NCBI GenBank assembly: GCA_009782385.1
Contig: WRJE01000001.1
Span: 1 to 64,000, forward strand
DNA length: 64,000 nt
DNA from: Oscillospiraceae bacterium
GTDB lineage: Bacteria; Bacillota; Clostridia; Oscillospirales; UBA929
Direction of reading: 5' to 3'
The notes beneath the pieces are model-generated. The model made no database searches. It saw nothing but the letters and a program-made list of their open reading frames with translations, and was not told the origin of the DNA. Made by a program: the position numbers and the translations under genes. Positions 49,639 to 58,598 of this stretch are shown here, piece after piece. How positions within the stretch are numbered: the first letter of the stretch is position 1; every line of letters begins with the position of its first letter.

Positions 49639-51090
49639 CTAAACCGCCGACCCGAACACCAGCCCGTCCTCGCCTCTGGTTATGCGGCAATTCGGTATTT
49701 GCGCCGAAACCAACTGCTGCTCCGTGCCGATTATAATTCTCACACCCGGATATACGGCGACACGCGCCCTGACCGTACCGTACCCCTCCTCAGCGAGTTT
49801 TATCTTAACTTCCTCCGTCTCTGCTTTAACCGCAATCAACCTCTCGTTGGTAGTACGCCGTGTGTACAACGAACGCTCCATCATTTCACGTTTATCGGGC
49901 GGCAGACGATTCTGCGACTCGAGCTGTTTGAAAAGCAGAAGCAAACGGTCTAAATCCGCGATATTTTTCTTGCAGACAATCTCCTCTTTCTCCAGCTCAT
50001 GAGCGCGTACTATGAGCTGCGGGTCACTCCCCACTTCGATAACGGTAGGTACGGGGTTGTTCTTACCCCCTATGTGATAGCAGTCGATTTCATTTTTGGC
50101 GACAACGCGCCCTCCCATAATTATCGACCGCTCGCCGATTAGTTTTACAGAATCGGCGGTTTGTATATTCGCCTGCATAACAATCTGGGACTCAATAAAA
50201 CTGGTCGCCATAACGCGCCCGGCCTGTATATACTTACTTCTAACAGAACCGCCCGCAATGATTTCACCCTTATACATACCGTGAAAGCCATCGCGTATAA
50301 GCACATTACCCGCCGCGTTAATAAAACCGCCCTCAACGCAACCGTGTACCTCAACGTTGCCGCCGGCCTGTACGGCAAATCCCGCGACAATATTCCCGTT
50401 GATAACCACATTGCCGATGAAGTTAATGTTCCCCGTCGATGTTGACACATCGCCGTTGACGGTATACGTCTCCATAACGCTCAGTTTGCGGTCATGGTAA
50501 TCACACTGCCCGTTTATATGAGCGTAAAGCGAAAGCCCGTCTTCAGAAATATATGTGTTTTTCCCGGTTGGCAGTGCCGCTTCCTTGCCCTTCTGGGCTC
50601 TGACTACAATACCTTTTACCGTCATGCCGTCAACACCCGGTTCGGGCAGTGTTTTCGATGCCAGCAACTGACCCTGCGTAACATTTTCTATAAGTCCAAG
50701 GTCTTTATAATCCACCATGCCGTCTTCTTTTTGCTTGGGCGTGGCATTCCTCGAAATCCTGACATGAATCGTCATCTCCGCGTCCTTGCCCTTAACCGGC
50801 GGCGTTCCTTCCGCTATAAGCACTTCGCGGTCAAAAAGCGGCTCTTCCGCCATCTTGTTTATTGTCAGCTGACGCAGACCGTATACAATTTTCGCTTTTG
50901 CCAGCAAATCGTGTATTTCGGCAAGGGTAAGGTGTTTACCTCCGAACTTAGGCATTGTCATATGGATATTTGCTCGCATACCGTCCGCGGAAGCGATTAC
51001 TTTGCCAACGCTGTCTATAGGCGGCGGCTTGGGAGGTTCCTGCGGCACTTCCGGCTGTTCGAGTGCTGTGTTTTCTATTATATCCGCCAT
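49639..51090 (-). CDS. FapA/DUF342-domain protein
   Basis: 483 residues. After a short acidic/proline-rich N-terminus, residues about 25-95 form the KH-like front domain (DGMRANIHMTMPKFGGKHLT). The central right-handed beta-helix (about 130-345) carries many Gly/Val/Asn turns such as VNGDVSTSTGNINFIGNVVI, NGNIVAGFAVQAGGNVEVHG and GGSVRSKYIQAGRVMATSF. A coiled coil follows (about 350-425, EKEEIVCKKNIADLDRLLLL). This is the flagellar assembly protein A (FapA) family, which occurs in many spore-formers without flagella too. Precise role unclear. Confidence 0.88.
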   Translation of the reverse strand: MADIIENTALEQPEVPQEPPKPPPIDSVGKVIASADGMRANIHMTMPKFGGKHLTLAEIHDLLAKAKIVYGLRQLTINKMAEEPLFDREVLIAEGTPPVKGKDAEMTIHVRISRNATPKQKEDGMVDYKDLGLIENVTQGQLLASKTLPEPGVDGMTVKGIVVRAQKGKEAALPTGKNTYISEDGLSLYAHINGQCDYHDRKLSVMETYTVNGDVSTSTGNINFIGNVVINGNIVAGFAVQAGGNVEVHGCVEGGFINAAGNVLIRDGFHGMYKGEIIAGGSVRSKYIQAGRVMATSFIESQIVMQANIQTADSVKLIGERSIIMGGRVVAKNEIDCYHIGGKNNPVPTVIEVGSDPQLIVRAHELEKEEIVCKKNIADLDRLLLLFKQLESQNRLPPDKREMMERSLYTRRTTNERLIAVKAETEEVKIKLAEEGYGTVRARVAVYPGVRIIIGTEQQLVSAQIPNCRITRGEDGLVFGSAV

Positions 51091-51126
51091 TTTACCTCCC
51101 CCTCCCCCTTTTTGATACTGCGCTTT

Positions 51127-51240
51127 GCAGGGGCGGCTATTAGCCGCCCACGGACGACCAAAGGTCGCCCCTACATAAAATTAATTGTCGCATTGTTAAT
51201 TATAATTGTTCATTGTTAATTGTTAACTGTTAATTGTTTA
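51127..51240. repeat. Family-1 dimer followed by a family-2 repeat
   Basis: 51127-51174: dimer with stems GGGCGGCT/AGCCGCCC and GGACGACC/GGTCGCCC, ends GCAGGG and CCCTAC. 51181-51240: AT-rich words TTAATTG, ATTGTTCATTGTTAATTG and TTAACTGTTAATTG, reaching into the end of ackA and supplying its stop codon. Confidence 0.85.
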
Positions 51241-52409
51241 GTGTCCATTGCTATTACCAATTCCTCATTAGTCGGCACAACCAGTGTTTTCACACGCGCG
51301 GATGCCGCCGAGAGGTCGCCCTCACCCCGGCATGATTGGTTCTTTTCTGCATCAACTTCAATGCCCAGAAACTCAAGCCCCTCTAATATAATAGCACGCA
51401 TACGGACATGATTTTCCCCCACGCCTGCGGTAAACACCAAAACATCAATCCCGCCCATAGATGCCGCCAACGCGCCTATGCTCTTTCTGACACTGTGTCC
51501 GAATATGCTTATCGCGAGCTTCGCGCGTTCGCTGCCTTTTTCGGCTTGGTCGAACAAATCCCGAAAATCGGATGCGCCACCCGACACACCGAGCATACCC
51601 GACTTTTTATTAAGAACATCCGTCACCTCTTTAACGCTCATACCGCGCTGTGAGCAGAGGTACTCCACAATCGCGGGGTCAATCAGCCCCGAACGAGTTC
51701 CCATGGGAACGCCCTCAAGCGGCGTAAGCCCCATAGTTGTATCAACTGAACGCCCACCGTCTATCGCCGCGAGCGATGAACCGTTGCCCAGATGGCACGT
51801 AATTATTTTAAGTTCCCCGATTGGCTTGTTCAACATTTCGGCGGCGCGAGCCGCGACAAAGCGGTGAGACGTGCCGTGAAAGCCGTAACGGCGTATCTTG
51901 TTCTCCGTATAATATTCATAAGGCAGGGCGTATATATACGCCTTAGGCGGCATCGTCTGATGAAATGACGTATCAAAAACGGCAACCTGAGGAACGCCCG
52001 GCATAACCTCAGCACAAGCGCGTATGCCAACCAGATTAGGCGGGTTATGAAGCGGGGCAAGCGGCACACAAGCCTCGATTGCCGCAATTACCTCATCGGT
52101 TATAAGCGCGGACTCTGAGAACTCCTCGCCGCCGTGGACGACACGATGCCCGACCGCGCCGATTTCATTCATATCTTTAATAACGCCGTACTCATTATCG
52201 GTAAGCAAAGCAACAACGGCTTTTACGGCTTCGGCGTGATTGTTAAGCGGAGTAAGTTTATCATAAGTTTTGCCGTTTCCGGAATGCTTAACATGACCGT
52301 CAACACCGATTCGTTCACATAATCCCTTTGCCAAAACGCTGTTGTCGTTCATCTCTATCAACTGGTATTTCAGCGAGGAACTGCCCGCGTTTATTACAAG
52401 TATATTCAT
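51216..52409 (-). CDS. ackA: Acetate kinase
   Basis: 397 residues from ATG 52409. Phosphotransferase motifs: NAGSSSLKYQ (about 7-16), ALAPLHNPPNL-like VPLAPLHNPPNL, VFDTSFHQTMP with the catalytic Asp/His, RYGFHGTSHRFV, HLGNGSSLAAIDGGRSVDTT and FTAGVGENHVRMR. It makes ATP and acetate from acetyl phosphate. The C-terminal residues KQLTVNN and the stop are encoded by the start of a family-2 repeat. No pta gene is next to it. Confidence 0.95.
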   Translation of the reverse strand: MNILVINAGSSSLKYQLIEMNDNSVLAKGLCERIGVDGHVKHSGNGKTYDKLTPLNNHAEAVKAVVALLTDNEYGVIKDMNEIGAVGHRVVHGGEEFSESALITDEVIAAIEACVPLAPLHNPPNLVGIRACAEVMPGVPQVAVFDTSFHQTMPPKAYIYALPYEYYTENKIRRYGFHGTSHRFVAARAAEMLNKPIGELKIITCHLGNGSSLAAIDGGRSVDTTMGLTPLEGVPMGTRSGLIDPAIVEYLCSQRGMSVKEVTDVLNKKSGMLGVSGGASDFRDLFDQAEKGSERAKLAISIFGHSVRKSIGALAASMGGIDVLVFTAGVGENHVRMRAIILEGLEFLGIEVDAEKNQSCRGEGDLSAASARVKTLVVPTNEELVIAMDTKQLTVNN

Positions 52410-52442
52410 ACCGCACATTCTTTCTATCGGTTAATAATATCC

Positions 52443-52471
52443 ATTGTACACGAAGTCTCCGTAAAAATCAA
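52443..52471 (-). promoter_or_regulatory. Probable promoter of ackA
   Basis: Minus strand: TTGATT (52471-52466), 17-base spacer, TACAAT (52448-52443), 34 bases before ATG 52409. Confidence 0.55.
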
Positions 52472-52540
52472 TATATAGTTGACAATTTTTTCATACTATT
52501 ATATTCTCATACTAACAAAAAACACGGCGCAAAAAAAACA

Positions 52541-52564
52541 CGGGCGGCCAATGACCGCCCCTAC
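52541..52564. repeat. Family-1 repeat overlapping the stop of the ClpP-like gene
   Basis: GGGCGGCCA/TGACCGCCC stem ending CCCTAC in plus orientation. On the minus strand the gene enters the element at GTAGGG, and TAG is its stop codon. The rest of the 150-base gap to ackA is AT-rich and holds the ackA promoter. Confidence 0.8.
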
Positions 52565-53265
52565 AAATTCTCTCCATTGTTTTTCCTGTTTTCGTCAATT
52601 CTCTTGTGCAGATACTCCAGCGCGTCCGCTAGTCCGCCGACCGCGTCAATCAGCCCCTCTTCCACCGCATCGTCTCCGTATATGACACTGCCGACATCAC
52701 CCGCGAGTTCCCCTGTCCTGAGCATAAGCTCCTTAAACCTTTCCTCGGAAATACGCGAAGTTTCCGTCACAAACCTGACAATGCGCTCCTGAATTTTCTC
52801 AAAGTACGCGAATGTCTGCGGTACGCCTATTACAACCCCCGTCAGGCGCACGGGATGTATCGTCATCGCCGCCGACGGCGCGATTAGCGAATACTGCGCG
52901 GCGGTGGCAAGCGGAACGCCGATTGAGTGTCCGCCACCCAATACAAGCGATACCGTGGGTTTTCTCATGCCGCGTATAAGCTCGGCAAGCGCAAGTCCCG
53001 CCTCTATATCACCGCCCACGGTGTTAAGGAGTATCAGCAGCGCGTCAATCTCGTCAGATTCCTCGATAGCGGCGAGCTGCGGCATTACGTGTTCATACTT
53101 CGTGCTTTTATTCTGCGGCGGCAGAAGCTGATGTCCCTCAATCTGCCCCACAATAGTTAAAGCGTGGATTGTCCCACGGCTCGAACGCGCCGTCAGCGAC
53201 CCGAACTCCGTTACCTCCGCGCGTCTGTCCTCCGACATCTCTATGTTTTGATTTTCATCGGTCAC
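52561..53265 (-). CDS. ClpP-like serine protease, TepA family
   Basis: 234 residues. ClpP fold with the catalytic Ser in [15 protein letters not shown] (about 108-122), His in [12 protein letters not shown] (about 133-144) and Asp/Glu region in [14 protein letters not shown]. The oxyanion strand is [20 protein letters not shown]. TepA (YmfB) proteins in Firmicutes act in the cytoplasm during sporulation; germination-protein degradation has been proposed. It lies divergently from tmcAL and upstream of ackA on the same strand. Confidence 0.88.
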   Translation of the reverse strand: MTDENQNIEMSEDRRAEVTEFGSLTARSSRGTIHALTIVGQIEGHQLLPPQNKSTKYEHVMPQLAAIEESDEIDALLILLNTVGGDIEAGLALAELIRGMRKPTVSLVLGGGHSIGVPLATAAQYSLIAPSAAMTIHPVRLTGVVIGVPQTFAYFEKIQERIVRFVTETSRISEERFKELMLRTGELAGDVGSVIYGDDAVEEGLIDAVGGLADALEYLHKRIDENRKNNGENL

Positions 53266-53345
53266 GCAAAAACCCCCTCTTTTCCCCTTAATGTTTCCGA
53301 ATTACACCGTATTTATGCGTAAAAACTAATTGTGTGAGGCCGCAT

Positions 53346-54443
53346 ATGAACGCTGTAGGTATCATCTCCGAATACAACCCCCTTCACTCCGGACACGTTT
53401 GGCACATCGAGCGCACCCGCGCCCTGTTGGACGTTGACGCGGCGGTCGTGTGCGTCATGTCCGGAAGCGTTGCCCAGCGCGGAGACATAACAATCCTGCC
53501 CAAATGGGAACGCGCCCGCGCGGCTGTTCTGAACGGCGCGAATCTTGTCGTAGAACTGCCCGCGCCTTACGCTTGCGCGTCCGCCGAGCAATTCGCTTTC
53601 GGCGGCGTGTATCTCCTAAACGCGATGGGAATTATTAACCATATTTCATTCGGAAGTGAGAGCGGCGATTTAGACGCGCTGAAAACCGCGCAATCCGCGC
53701 TTGAAACCTCAACGGATGAATTTAAGGCTCTGATGTCACAGGGTCTTTCATACGCGGCGGCGCGTTCACGCGCGGCGAATTTCCCAAGCGGCGCGAACGA
53801 CCTTCTCGGAATATGTTACCTTAGCGCGATAAAATCAATGGGCGCGGACATCACTCCGATAGCAATAAAACGTACAAACTGCCTGTCGGCATCGGAAATA
53901 CGCCGCCGCCTGTTTGCCGGGGAATTTCCCGAACTGCCCGAACCGCCCCGTAGCGAGCTGACATCGCTCCAATCCGGCGAACAGTTGGTATTGGCGGCTC
54001 TGCGCGACATGAGCGTTGATGATTGGGCGGACTTACCCGATATAAGCGAAGGCTTGGAACACAGATTTTTCGCCGCCGCCCGTTCTGCGAAAAATCTTGA
54101 CGGGCTGTATATGTCGGTAAAATCAAAACGCTACTCGCTGTCGCGTATCAGGCGCATTGTTCTATGCGCGTTCCTCGGTATTCCGCGCACAGACGACCCG
54201 CCGCCGTATATAAGGGTTCTGGCGTTTGACAAAAGGGGCGCGGAACTGCTCAAACGCATGAAAAAAACATCATCGCTGCCCATAATAACAAAGCCCACGC
54301 ATTATCGCGAGCTTGGCTCGGCGGCAAAATCTTTTTTTGAACTGGAGTGCCGCGTAACCGATAAAATCGGAATGTTTTACAGTGATATTCGCCCCTGCGG
54401 TCAGGAATTACGGGAAAATCCATTTATTTATACATCGATTTAA
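53346..54443 (+). CDS. tmcAL: tRNA(Met) cytidine acetate ligase TmcAL (YlbM)
   Basis: 365 residues from ATG 53346 (GAGG upstream; a GTG at 53334 is also possible). The HxGH nucleotidyltransferase motif lies in GIISEYNPLHSGHVWHIE (about 4-21), followed by VCVMSGSVAQRGDITIL and the conserved KWERARAAVLNGANLVVELP. The second half (IPLKR-like ITPIAIKRT and SASEIRRRL) is also typical. The enzyme acetylates C34 of elongator tRNA-Met using acetate and ATP. It is the plus-strand start of the last region of the window. Confidence 0.92.
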   Translation: MNAVGIISEYNPLHSGHVWHIERTRALLDVDAAVVCVMSGSVAQRGDITILPKWERARAAVLNGANLVVELPAPYACASAEQFAFGGVYLLNAMGIINHISFGSESGDLDALKTAQSALETSTDEFKALMSQGLSYAAARSRAANFPSGANDLLGICYLSAIKSMGADITPIAIKRTNCLSASEIRRRLFAGEFPELPEPPRSELTSLQSGEQLVLAALRDMSVDDWADLPDISEGLEHRFFAAARSAKNLDGLYMSVKSKRYSLSRIRRIVLCAFLGIPRTDDPPPYIRVLAFDKRGAELLKRMKKTSSLPIITKPTHYRELGSAAKSFFELECRVTDKIGMFYSDIRPCGQELRENPFIYTSI

Positions 54444-54454
54444 TTTTGTAAATT

Positions 54455-54481
54455 GTAGGGCGCGCATTGCGCGTCCGCCGC
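54455..54481. repeat. Family-1 repeat, single unit
   Basis: GTAGGG followed by the stem CGCGCA/TGCGCG and the end GTCCGCCG. It lies 12 bases after the tmcAL stop and 19 bases before the next start. Confidence 0.7.
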
Positions 54482-54499
54482 TCTAAAGGAGGAATTGTT

Positions 54500-55429
54500 A
54501 TGAAAAATCACGAAATCTACCTGTACGGAATGGTGACAAAAACCAACGGTTTTTTACTGAGGGGAGACTTCCCGAAAGCCGATGATTATGGCGAGGTAAA
54601 GGAGCGTTACACGCTCCCGGGCGGTGAAACAGGCACGGCGGCGATTGTGCTTGCTTCGCTTGGGTGTAAGGTGAAGTTAGACGGCAACTATCTTGGAAAG
54701 TACACAAAGGATTTAACACACGACTTCTATAAAAGAATCGGGGTTGACGCGTTGGCTCTGCGTTACGACCCCGCTTATGACGGTATCGAAGAGTTTGTTA
54801 TGGTTGACAGCACTACACGCACTAATTTTTCCACATTCGCCGCTTATTTCGAGGATTATTGGCAGCGCGGAATCATACGTTGGAACACTCCCAATGAAGA
54901 TGATATTCGCAACGCAAAAGTTGCGGGTATTGACCCGTTTTTTGACAAACAGGCGATTCTCGCCGCCGAATATTGTCACAAGAATAATATTCCTTATGTT
55001 ACAATCGACGAAAAACCGGATAACGAAGTGATTAAACACGCAAGCATAGCCGCCGTTTCAAGTGAATATATACGCAACCATATTTCGGATTACCACACTC
55101 CCGGCAACGAGAAAGACGGCAAAATCAAACTGCTTAAAAAGTTTGCTGAGTACACAGACGCTCTTGTGATTCTCACGGGCGGAGGCGGCACGACTTATTA
55201 CGGCAGGGGCGGTGAAGTCAAGGAATTTGACGCATACAAAGTCGATGTGGTAAGTACGCTCGGCGCGGGCGATTCGTTCAAGGCGGGGTGTATCTATGCG
55301 TTAATGCGCGGTTATGACGATGACACGACCGTGCGGTTCGCGGCGGCTGTAGCGGCAGTTGCCTGCACGAAATTTCCGATTGGGTTGAATCCTCCAACCC
55401 TAAGCGAGGTTGAAGCGTTGATGTTGTAG
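54500..55429 (+). CDS. PfkB-family sugar kinase
   Basis: 309 residues from ATG 54500, with AAAGGAGG 7 bases upstream. The PfkB signature 2 is STLGAGDSFKAGCIYAL with the catalytic Asp in GAGD (about 260-263). The N-terminal glycine-rich region is weaker (LPGGETGTAAIVLASLGCKV). Substrate cannot be deduced; ribokinase-type and adenosine-kinase-type relatives are all possible. It stands as a single gene without transporter or isomerase neighbours. Confidence 0.85.
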   Translation: MKNHEIYLYGMVTKTNGFLLRGDFPKADDYGEVKERYTLPGGETGTAAIVLASLGCKVKLDGNYLGKYTKDLTHDFYKRIGVDALALRYDPAYDGIEEFVMVDSTTRTNFSTFAAYFEDYWQRGIIRWNTPNEDDIRNAKVAGIDPFFDKQAILAAEYCHKNNIPYVTIDEKPDNEVIKHASIAAVSSEYIRNHISDYHTPGNEKDGKIKLLKKFAEYTDALVILTGGGGTTYYGRGGEVKEFDAYKVDVVSTLGAGDSFKAGCIYALMRGYDDDTTVRFAAAVAAVACTKFPIGLNPPTLSEVEALML

Positions 55430-55454
55430 AGGTATGAACCTCAAATCGTGTTGA

Positions 55455-55483
55455 TTGACATATCGTCAGATATATAGTAAAAT
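55455..55483 (+). promoter_or_regulatory. Promoter of the RlmI-like methyltransferase gene
   Basis: TTGACA (55455-55460), 17-base spacer, TAAAAT (55478-55483), 30 bases before the TTG at 55514. Confidence 0.65.
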
Positions 55484-55513
55484 GCGGTATGCTTAACGTG
55501 AGGTGGAGAAACT

Positions 55514-56410
55514 TTGAGTGTGCGCCGTGATTATGAACTGATTGACTGCTCATCGGGCGAACGCCTTGAGCGATGGGGCGAATATATCCTCATACGCCCC
55601 GACCCGCAGATTATCTGGAAAACCCCGAAAACCCACAAACTCTGGAAAACACCACACGCCCGCTATGTCCGCTCCGACAGCGGCGGCGGGCATTGGGAGT
55701 ACAACGCCGAGCTGCCGAAACGCTGGGAACTCACTCACGGCGGTCTGAATTTTTACATTGGCGCGACAAATTTCAAGCATACCGGGCTGTTCCCCGAGCA
55801 ATCCGAAAACTGGGAATTTCTTAAAAATTCCAAAGGCTTGAAGGTCCTCAACCTATTCGCCTATACCGGCGGCGCGACGCTCGCGTGCGCCAAAGCCGGA
55901 GCTCTGGTGACGCATATAGATGCCGCCAAGGGCATGATACAGTGGGCAAAAGACAACGCCGCGCTGAACGGCATCACAAATGTGCGTTGGATTGTTGACG
56001 ACTGCTCCGCGTTTGTTGCCCGTGAGACAAGACGCGGCAGCCGTTACAACGCTCTCATACTCGACCCGCCCTCCTACGGGCGCGGTCCCGGCGGGCAGAC
56101 ATGGAAGCTCGAGGATAATCTGTACGATCTGCTCACACTCTGCAAGGATATTTTAAGCGAAGACTACTCATTCGTACTGCTCAACACTTACACAACCGGG
56201 CTGCCGCCGCTCGCTCTGGCGCGGCTTTGCGAATCTGTATTCGGCGGCAAATCCCGCGCTTATGAGCTTGGGCTGCCCATAACCACAGGCGGCGTTTTAC
56301 CCTGCGGCGCGTCATGTGTTGTAACAAATAAGAAACCAATCTATGGCTCCGGCAAAGGAAAAATGTGGATATCTGATGATTTTGAAGCTCCTCTTGAATG
56401 GGAACTTTGA
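55514..56410 (+). CDS. Class I SAM-dependent RNA methyltransferase (RlmI/RlmK-like)
   Basis: 298 residues, TTG start with GAGGTGGAGAAAC upstream. The core SAM motif is VLNLFAYTGGATLACAKAG (about 111-129), the acidic loop VTHIDAAKGMIQWAKDNAAL, and the catalytic-like LILDPPSYGRGPGGQTWKLE (about 183-202). This is the Methyltrans_SAM (RlmI, RlmL C-terminal) family. It lacks the N-terminal PUA domain of RlmI; instead a short front region (about 1-100) is present. The target base is not known, probably rRNA. Its own promoter; the next TA promoter lies at its end. Confidence 0.85.
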   Translation: MSVRRDYELIDCSSGERLERWGEYILIRPDPQIIWKTPKTHKLWKTPHARYVRSDSGGGHWEYNAELPKRWELTHGGLNFYIGATNFKHTGLFPEQSENWEFLKNSKGLKVLNLFAYTGGATLACAKAGALVTHIDAAKGMIQWAKDNAALNGITNVRWIVDDCSAFVARETRRGSRYNALILDPPSYGRGPGGQTWKLEDNLYDLLTLCKDILSEDYSFVLLNTYTTGLPPLALARLCESVFGGKSRAYELGLPITTGGVLPCGASCVVTNKKPIYGSGKGKMWISDDFEAPLEWEL

Positions 56411-56422
56411 CGATGATATAAT
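56394..56422 (+). promoter_or_regulatory. Promoter of the toxin-antitoxin pair and ecf operon
   Basis: TTGAAT (56394-56399), 17-base spacer, TATAAT (56417-56422). The -35 box lies inside the last codons of the methyltransferase gene. Downstream genes run without a gap to truA, so this promoter may drive the whole ecf operon. Confidence 0.7.
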
Positions 56423-56446
56423 ATAAATATTAGGAGGGTTGCCATT

Positions 56447-56668
56447 ATGACACAAGCCCATGATTTTCTATATAACGAGGTATCAAAACTCCCCGTTGAA
56501 AAAGTAGATACAGCCATATCATTTATACGTTTTTTAAGAACACAGCAAGAACTCGAGCTTTTAATCGACCCTGTCGAAGAAAATGAGCTGCACGGCATAT
56601 TGAAATCCGGCGAATTTATCGGCTCATCGGAAGTCTTTGACAAAATTATGGCAATGCCCAATGATTAA
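56447..56668 (+). CDS. Putative antitoxin of a RelE-like pair
   Basis: 73 residues, ATG 56447 with TAGGAGGGTTG upstream. The helix YNEVSKLPVEKVDTAISFIRFL resembles the N-terminus of DUF2281/AbrB-associated antitoxins (as at 38954), followed by a short acidic tail (DPVEENELHGILKSGEFI). It overlaps the toxin by 8 bases. The two antitoxins at 38954 and 56447 share the LP-E-x3-V-x-FI-x-F-x-R pattern, so they are probably related. Confidence 0.72.
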   Translation: MTQAHDFLYNEVSKLPVEKVDTAISFIRFLRTQQELELLIDPVEENELHGILKSGEFIGSSEVFDKIMAMPND

Positions 56669-56903
56669 GTATAGTAAAGAAGCCGAGAAATTTATATTAT
56701 CGCAGGGCAAAGCTGTTGCTCTGCGGTTGTATAAATCTATCGAAAAGCTCCCGCTTGGTGACGTGAAGCGATTGCAAGGAAAGAAAAAACTGCCGCTGTA
56801 TCGATTGCGTGTCGGCGATTTTCGTATTGTATTTTCATATGAGCGGGACACTATTTTAGTTTTACGCGCGGATAACCGAGGAGATGTGTATAAGCGAATA
56901 TGA
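56661..56903 (+). CDS. RelE-family mRNA interferase toxin
   Basis: 80 residues from ATG 56661. The compact RelE pattern is clear: KYSKEAEKFILSQGKAVALR, LPLGDVKRLQGKKKLPLYRL, RVGDFRIVFSYERDTILVL and RADNRGDVYKR. The R-x-G-D-F-R-I-V-F motif and the closing RxDxRGDVY are diagnostic of cytotoxic RelE proteins. Its stop overlaps the ecfA1 start (ATGA), so the addiction module is translationally linked to the transporter operon. Confidence 0.88.
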   Translation: MIKYSKEAEKFILSQGKAVALRLYKSIEKLPLGDVKRLQGKKKLPLYRLRVGDFRIVFSYERDTILVLRADNRGDVYKRI

Positions 56904-57736
56904 ACCCATTTATTCAAATTGAAAACATAACATATAAATACCGCAACGAAGAGCTTGCGCTTGACGGTGTATCGCTCGGCATAGAAAAAGGCTCGTTTGT
57001 CGCCATAGTCGGTCATAACGGCTCGGGCAAATCCACACTGGCAAAGCATCTCAACGCCATCCTGCTCCCAACCTCCGGGCGCGTGCTGATAAACGACATG
57101 GATACATCCGACCCCGCAAACACGATAGAGATACGGCGCACTGTCGGCGCGGTGTTCCAAAACCCCGACAATCAGCTCGTTGCGGCGGTCGTTGAGGAGG
57201 ATGTGGCTTTCGCGCCCGAAAATCTGGGCGTTCCGCCGTCTGAAATACGCGAGCGCGTTGACAAGGCGTTGAAAGACGTTGGTATGTACGACTACCGTGA
57301 ACACGCCCCGCACAGATTATCCGGCGGTCAGAAACAGCGCGTGGCAATCGCCGGGGTTATAGCAATGCGCCCCGGGTGCATTGTTTTTGACGAACCGACC
57401 GCCATGCTCGACCCATCCGGGCGGCGCGAGGTATTGGCGACAATCGGCAAACTCCGCGATACTTACGGGATTACAATGATATTGGTAACACACCACATGA
57501 ACGAGGCGGCTCTCGCCGACCGCCTTATCGTGATGAATAGAGGCAAAATCTTTCTTGACGGTACGCCGGAAGAGATATTTTCGCAGGTGGACAGGCTTGC
57601 CGAAGCGGGCATGAACCCGCCGCACACCGTAATGCTGCTACACAGGCTGAAAGAGGCGGGATGGGACATCCCTGACGGCGCGCTGACACATGACGGCTGC
57701 GCCGAAGCGATACGAACGGCATTGGGGGTGCGCTGA
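56900..57736 (+). CDS. ecfA1: ECF transporter ATPase EcfA1
   Basis: 278 residues. ABC motifs: Walker A VGHNGSGKSTLAKHLN (about 37-52), Q-loop AVFQNPDNQLVAAVVEEDVAF, signature LSGGQKQRVAIAGVIAMRPG (about 140-159), Walker B CIVFDEPTAMLDPSGR and the H-loop VTHHMNEA. One half of the A1-A2-T energising module that serves separate vitamin-binding S components. ecfA2 begins 1 base after the stop. Confidence 0.95.
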   Translation: MNPFIQIENITYKYRNEELALDGVSLGIEKGSFVAIVGHNGSGKSTLAKHLNAILLPTSGRVLINDMDTSDPANTIEIRRTVGAVFQNPDNQLVAAVVEEDVAFAPENLGVPPSEIRERVDKALKDVGMYDYREHAPHRLSGGQKQRVAIAGVIAMRPGCIVFDEPTAMLDPSGRREVLATIGKLRDTYGITMILVTHHMNEAALADRLIVMNRGKIFLDGTPEEIFSQVDRLAEAGMNPPHTVMLLHRLKEAGWDIPDGALTHDGCAEAIRTALGVR

Positions 57737-57737
57737 T

Positions 57738-58598
57738 ATGTACCTCTCCACCGAAAACCTCACGCATACTTACGGCGCGGGAACGCCGTTTGAACGCCGC
57801 GCGTTGGACGGCGTTAACTTCAGCGTTGAACTCGGCGAAATGCGCGGCATAATCGGGCATACAGGCTCGGGTAAATCCACACTTATACAGCACTTGAACG
57901 GCTTGTTAAAACCCGGTTCAGGGCGCGTTCTTCTCGATGGCAAGGATGTCTGGGAGGGCAGCATACGCGAACTGCGTTTCAAAGTCGGATTGGTGTTCCA
58001 ATACCCTGAGTATCAGCTTTTTGAGGAGACAGTAGCGGCGGACATAGCGTTCGGCCCTAAAAACATGGGATTGCAGGGTGCGGAACTCGAAACCCGCGTG
58101 GACGAGGCGTTGGCGTTTGTAGGTCTTGACGAAAGCGTTAAGACTAAATCGCCTTTCGACCTCTCAGGCGGTCAGAAACGCCGCGCGGCAATCGCGGGAG
58201 TTATCGCCATGCGCCCTCAAGTACTTATACTCGATGAACCGACCGCCGGGCTTGACCCTCGCGGGCGTGACGCGCTGTTGGAGCGCATAAAATCCTACCA
58301 CCGCGAGCGCGGCGGCACGGTAATACTGGTAACCCACAGCATGGACGAACTGGCAAAGACAGTTGACAGCGTTACCGTCATGTCAAAAGCCAACATTCTG
58401 CTTGAGGGAACACCGCGCGAAGTGTTCGGGCAAGCCGATGTGCTTGAGCGGCACGGTCTGACCGTACCGGGCGTGACAGCGGTCTTCCGCCGCCTCGCCG
58501 CAATGGGCGTTGACGTTGACCCCTCGGTGCTGACAGTAGATGAAGGTGTAAAATCGTTGTTGGTGTTGAAAAATTCGCAGGGAGGTGATATATCTTGA
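57738..58598 (+). CDS. ecfA2: ECF transporter ATPase EcfA2
   Basis: 286 residues from ATG 57738. Walker A IGHTGSGKSTLIQHLN, Q-loop VFQYPEYQLFEETV, signature LSGGQKRRAAIAGVIAMRPQ, Walker B LILDEPTAGLDPRGR, H-loop VTHSMDEL. Pairs with EcfA1. The normal next gene is ecfT; here the stop overlaps by 4 bases (TTGA) the start of a DNA methyltransferase, and ecfT follows only after the restriction-modification pair. Confidence 0.95.
   Translation: MYLSTENLTHTYGAGTPFERRALDGVNFSVELGEMRGIIGHTGSGKSTLIQHLNGLLKPGSGRVLLDGKDVWEGSIRELRFKVGLVFQYPEYQLFEETVAADIAFGPKNMGLQGAELETRVDEALAFVGLDESVKTKSPFDLSGGQKRRAAIAGVIAMRPQVLILDEPTAGLDPRGRDALLERIKSYHRERGGTVILVTHSMDELAKTVDSVTVMSKANILLEGTPREVFGQADVLERHGLTVPGVTAVFRRLAAMGVDVDPSVLTVDEGVKSLLVLKNSQGGDIS

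Noticed and set aside
56410-56900. Riboswitch before the ecf operon
   Set aside because: The region is occupied by a promoter and the toxin-antitoxin genes; no conserved vitamin riboswitch element is seen.
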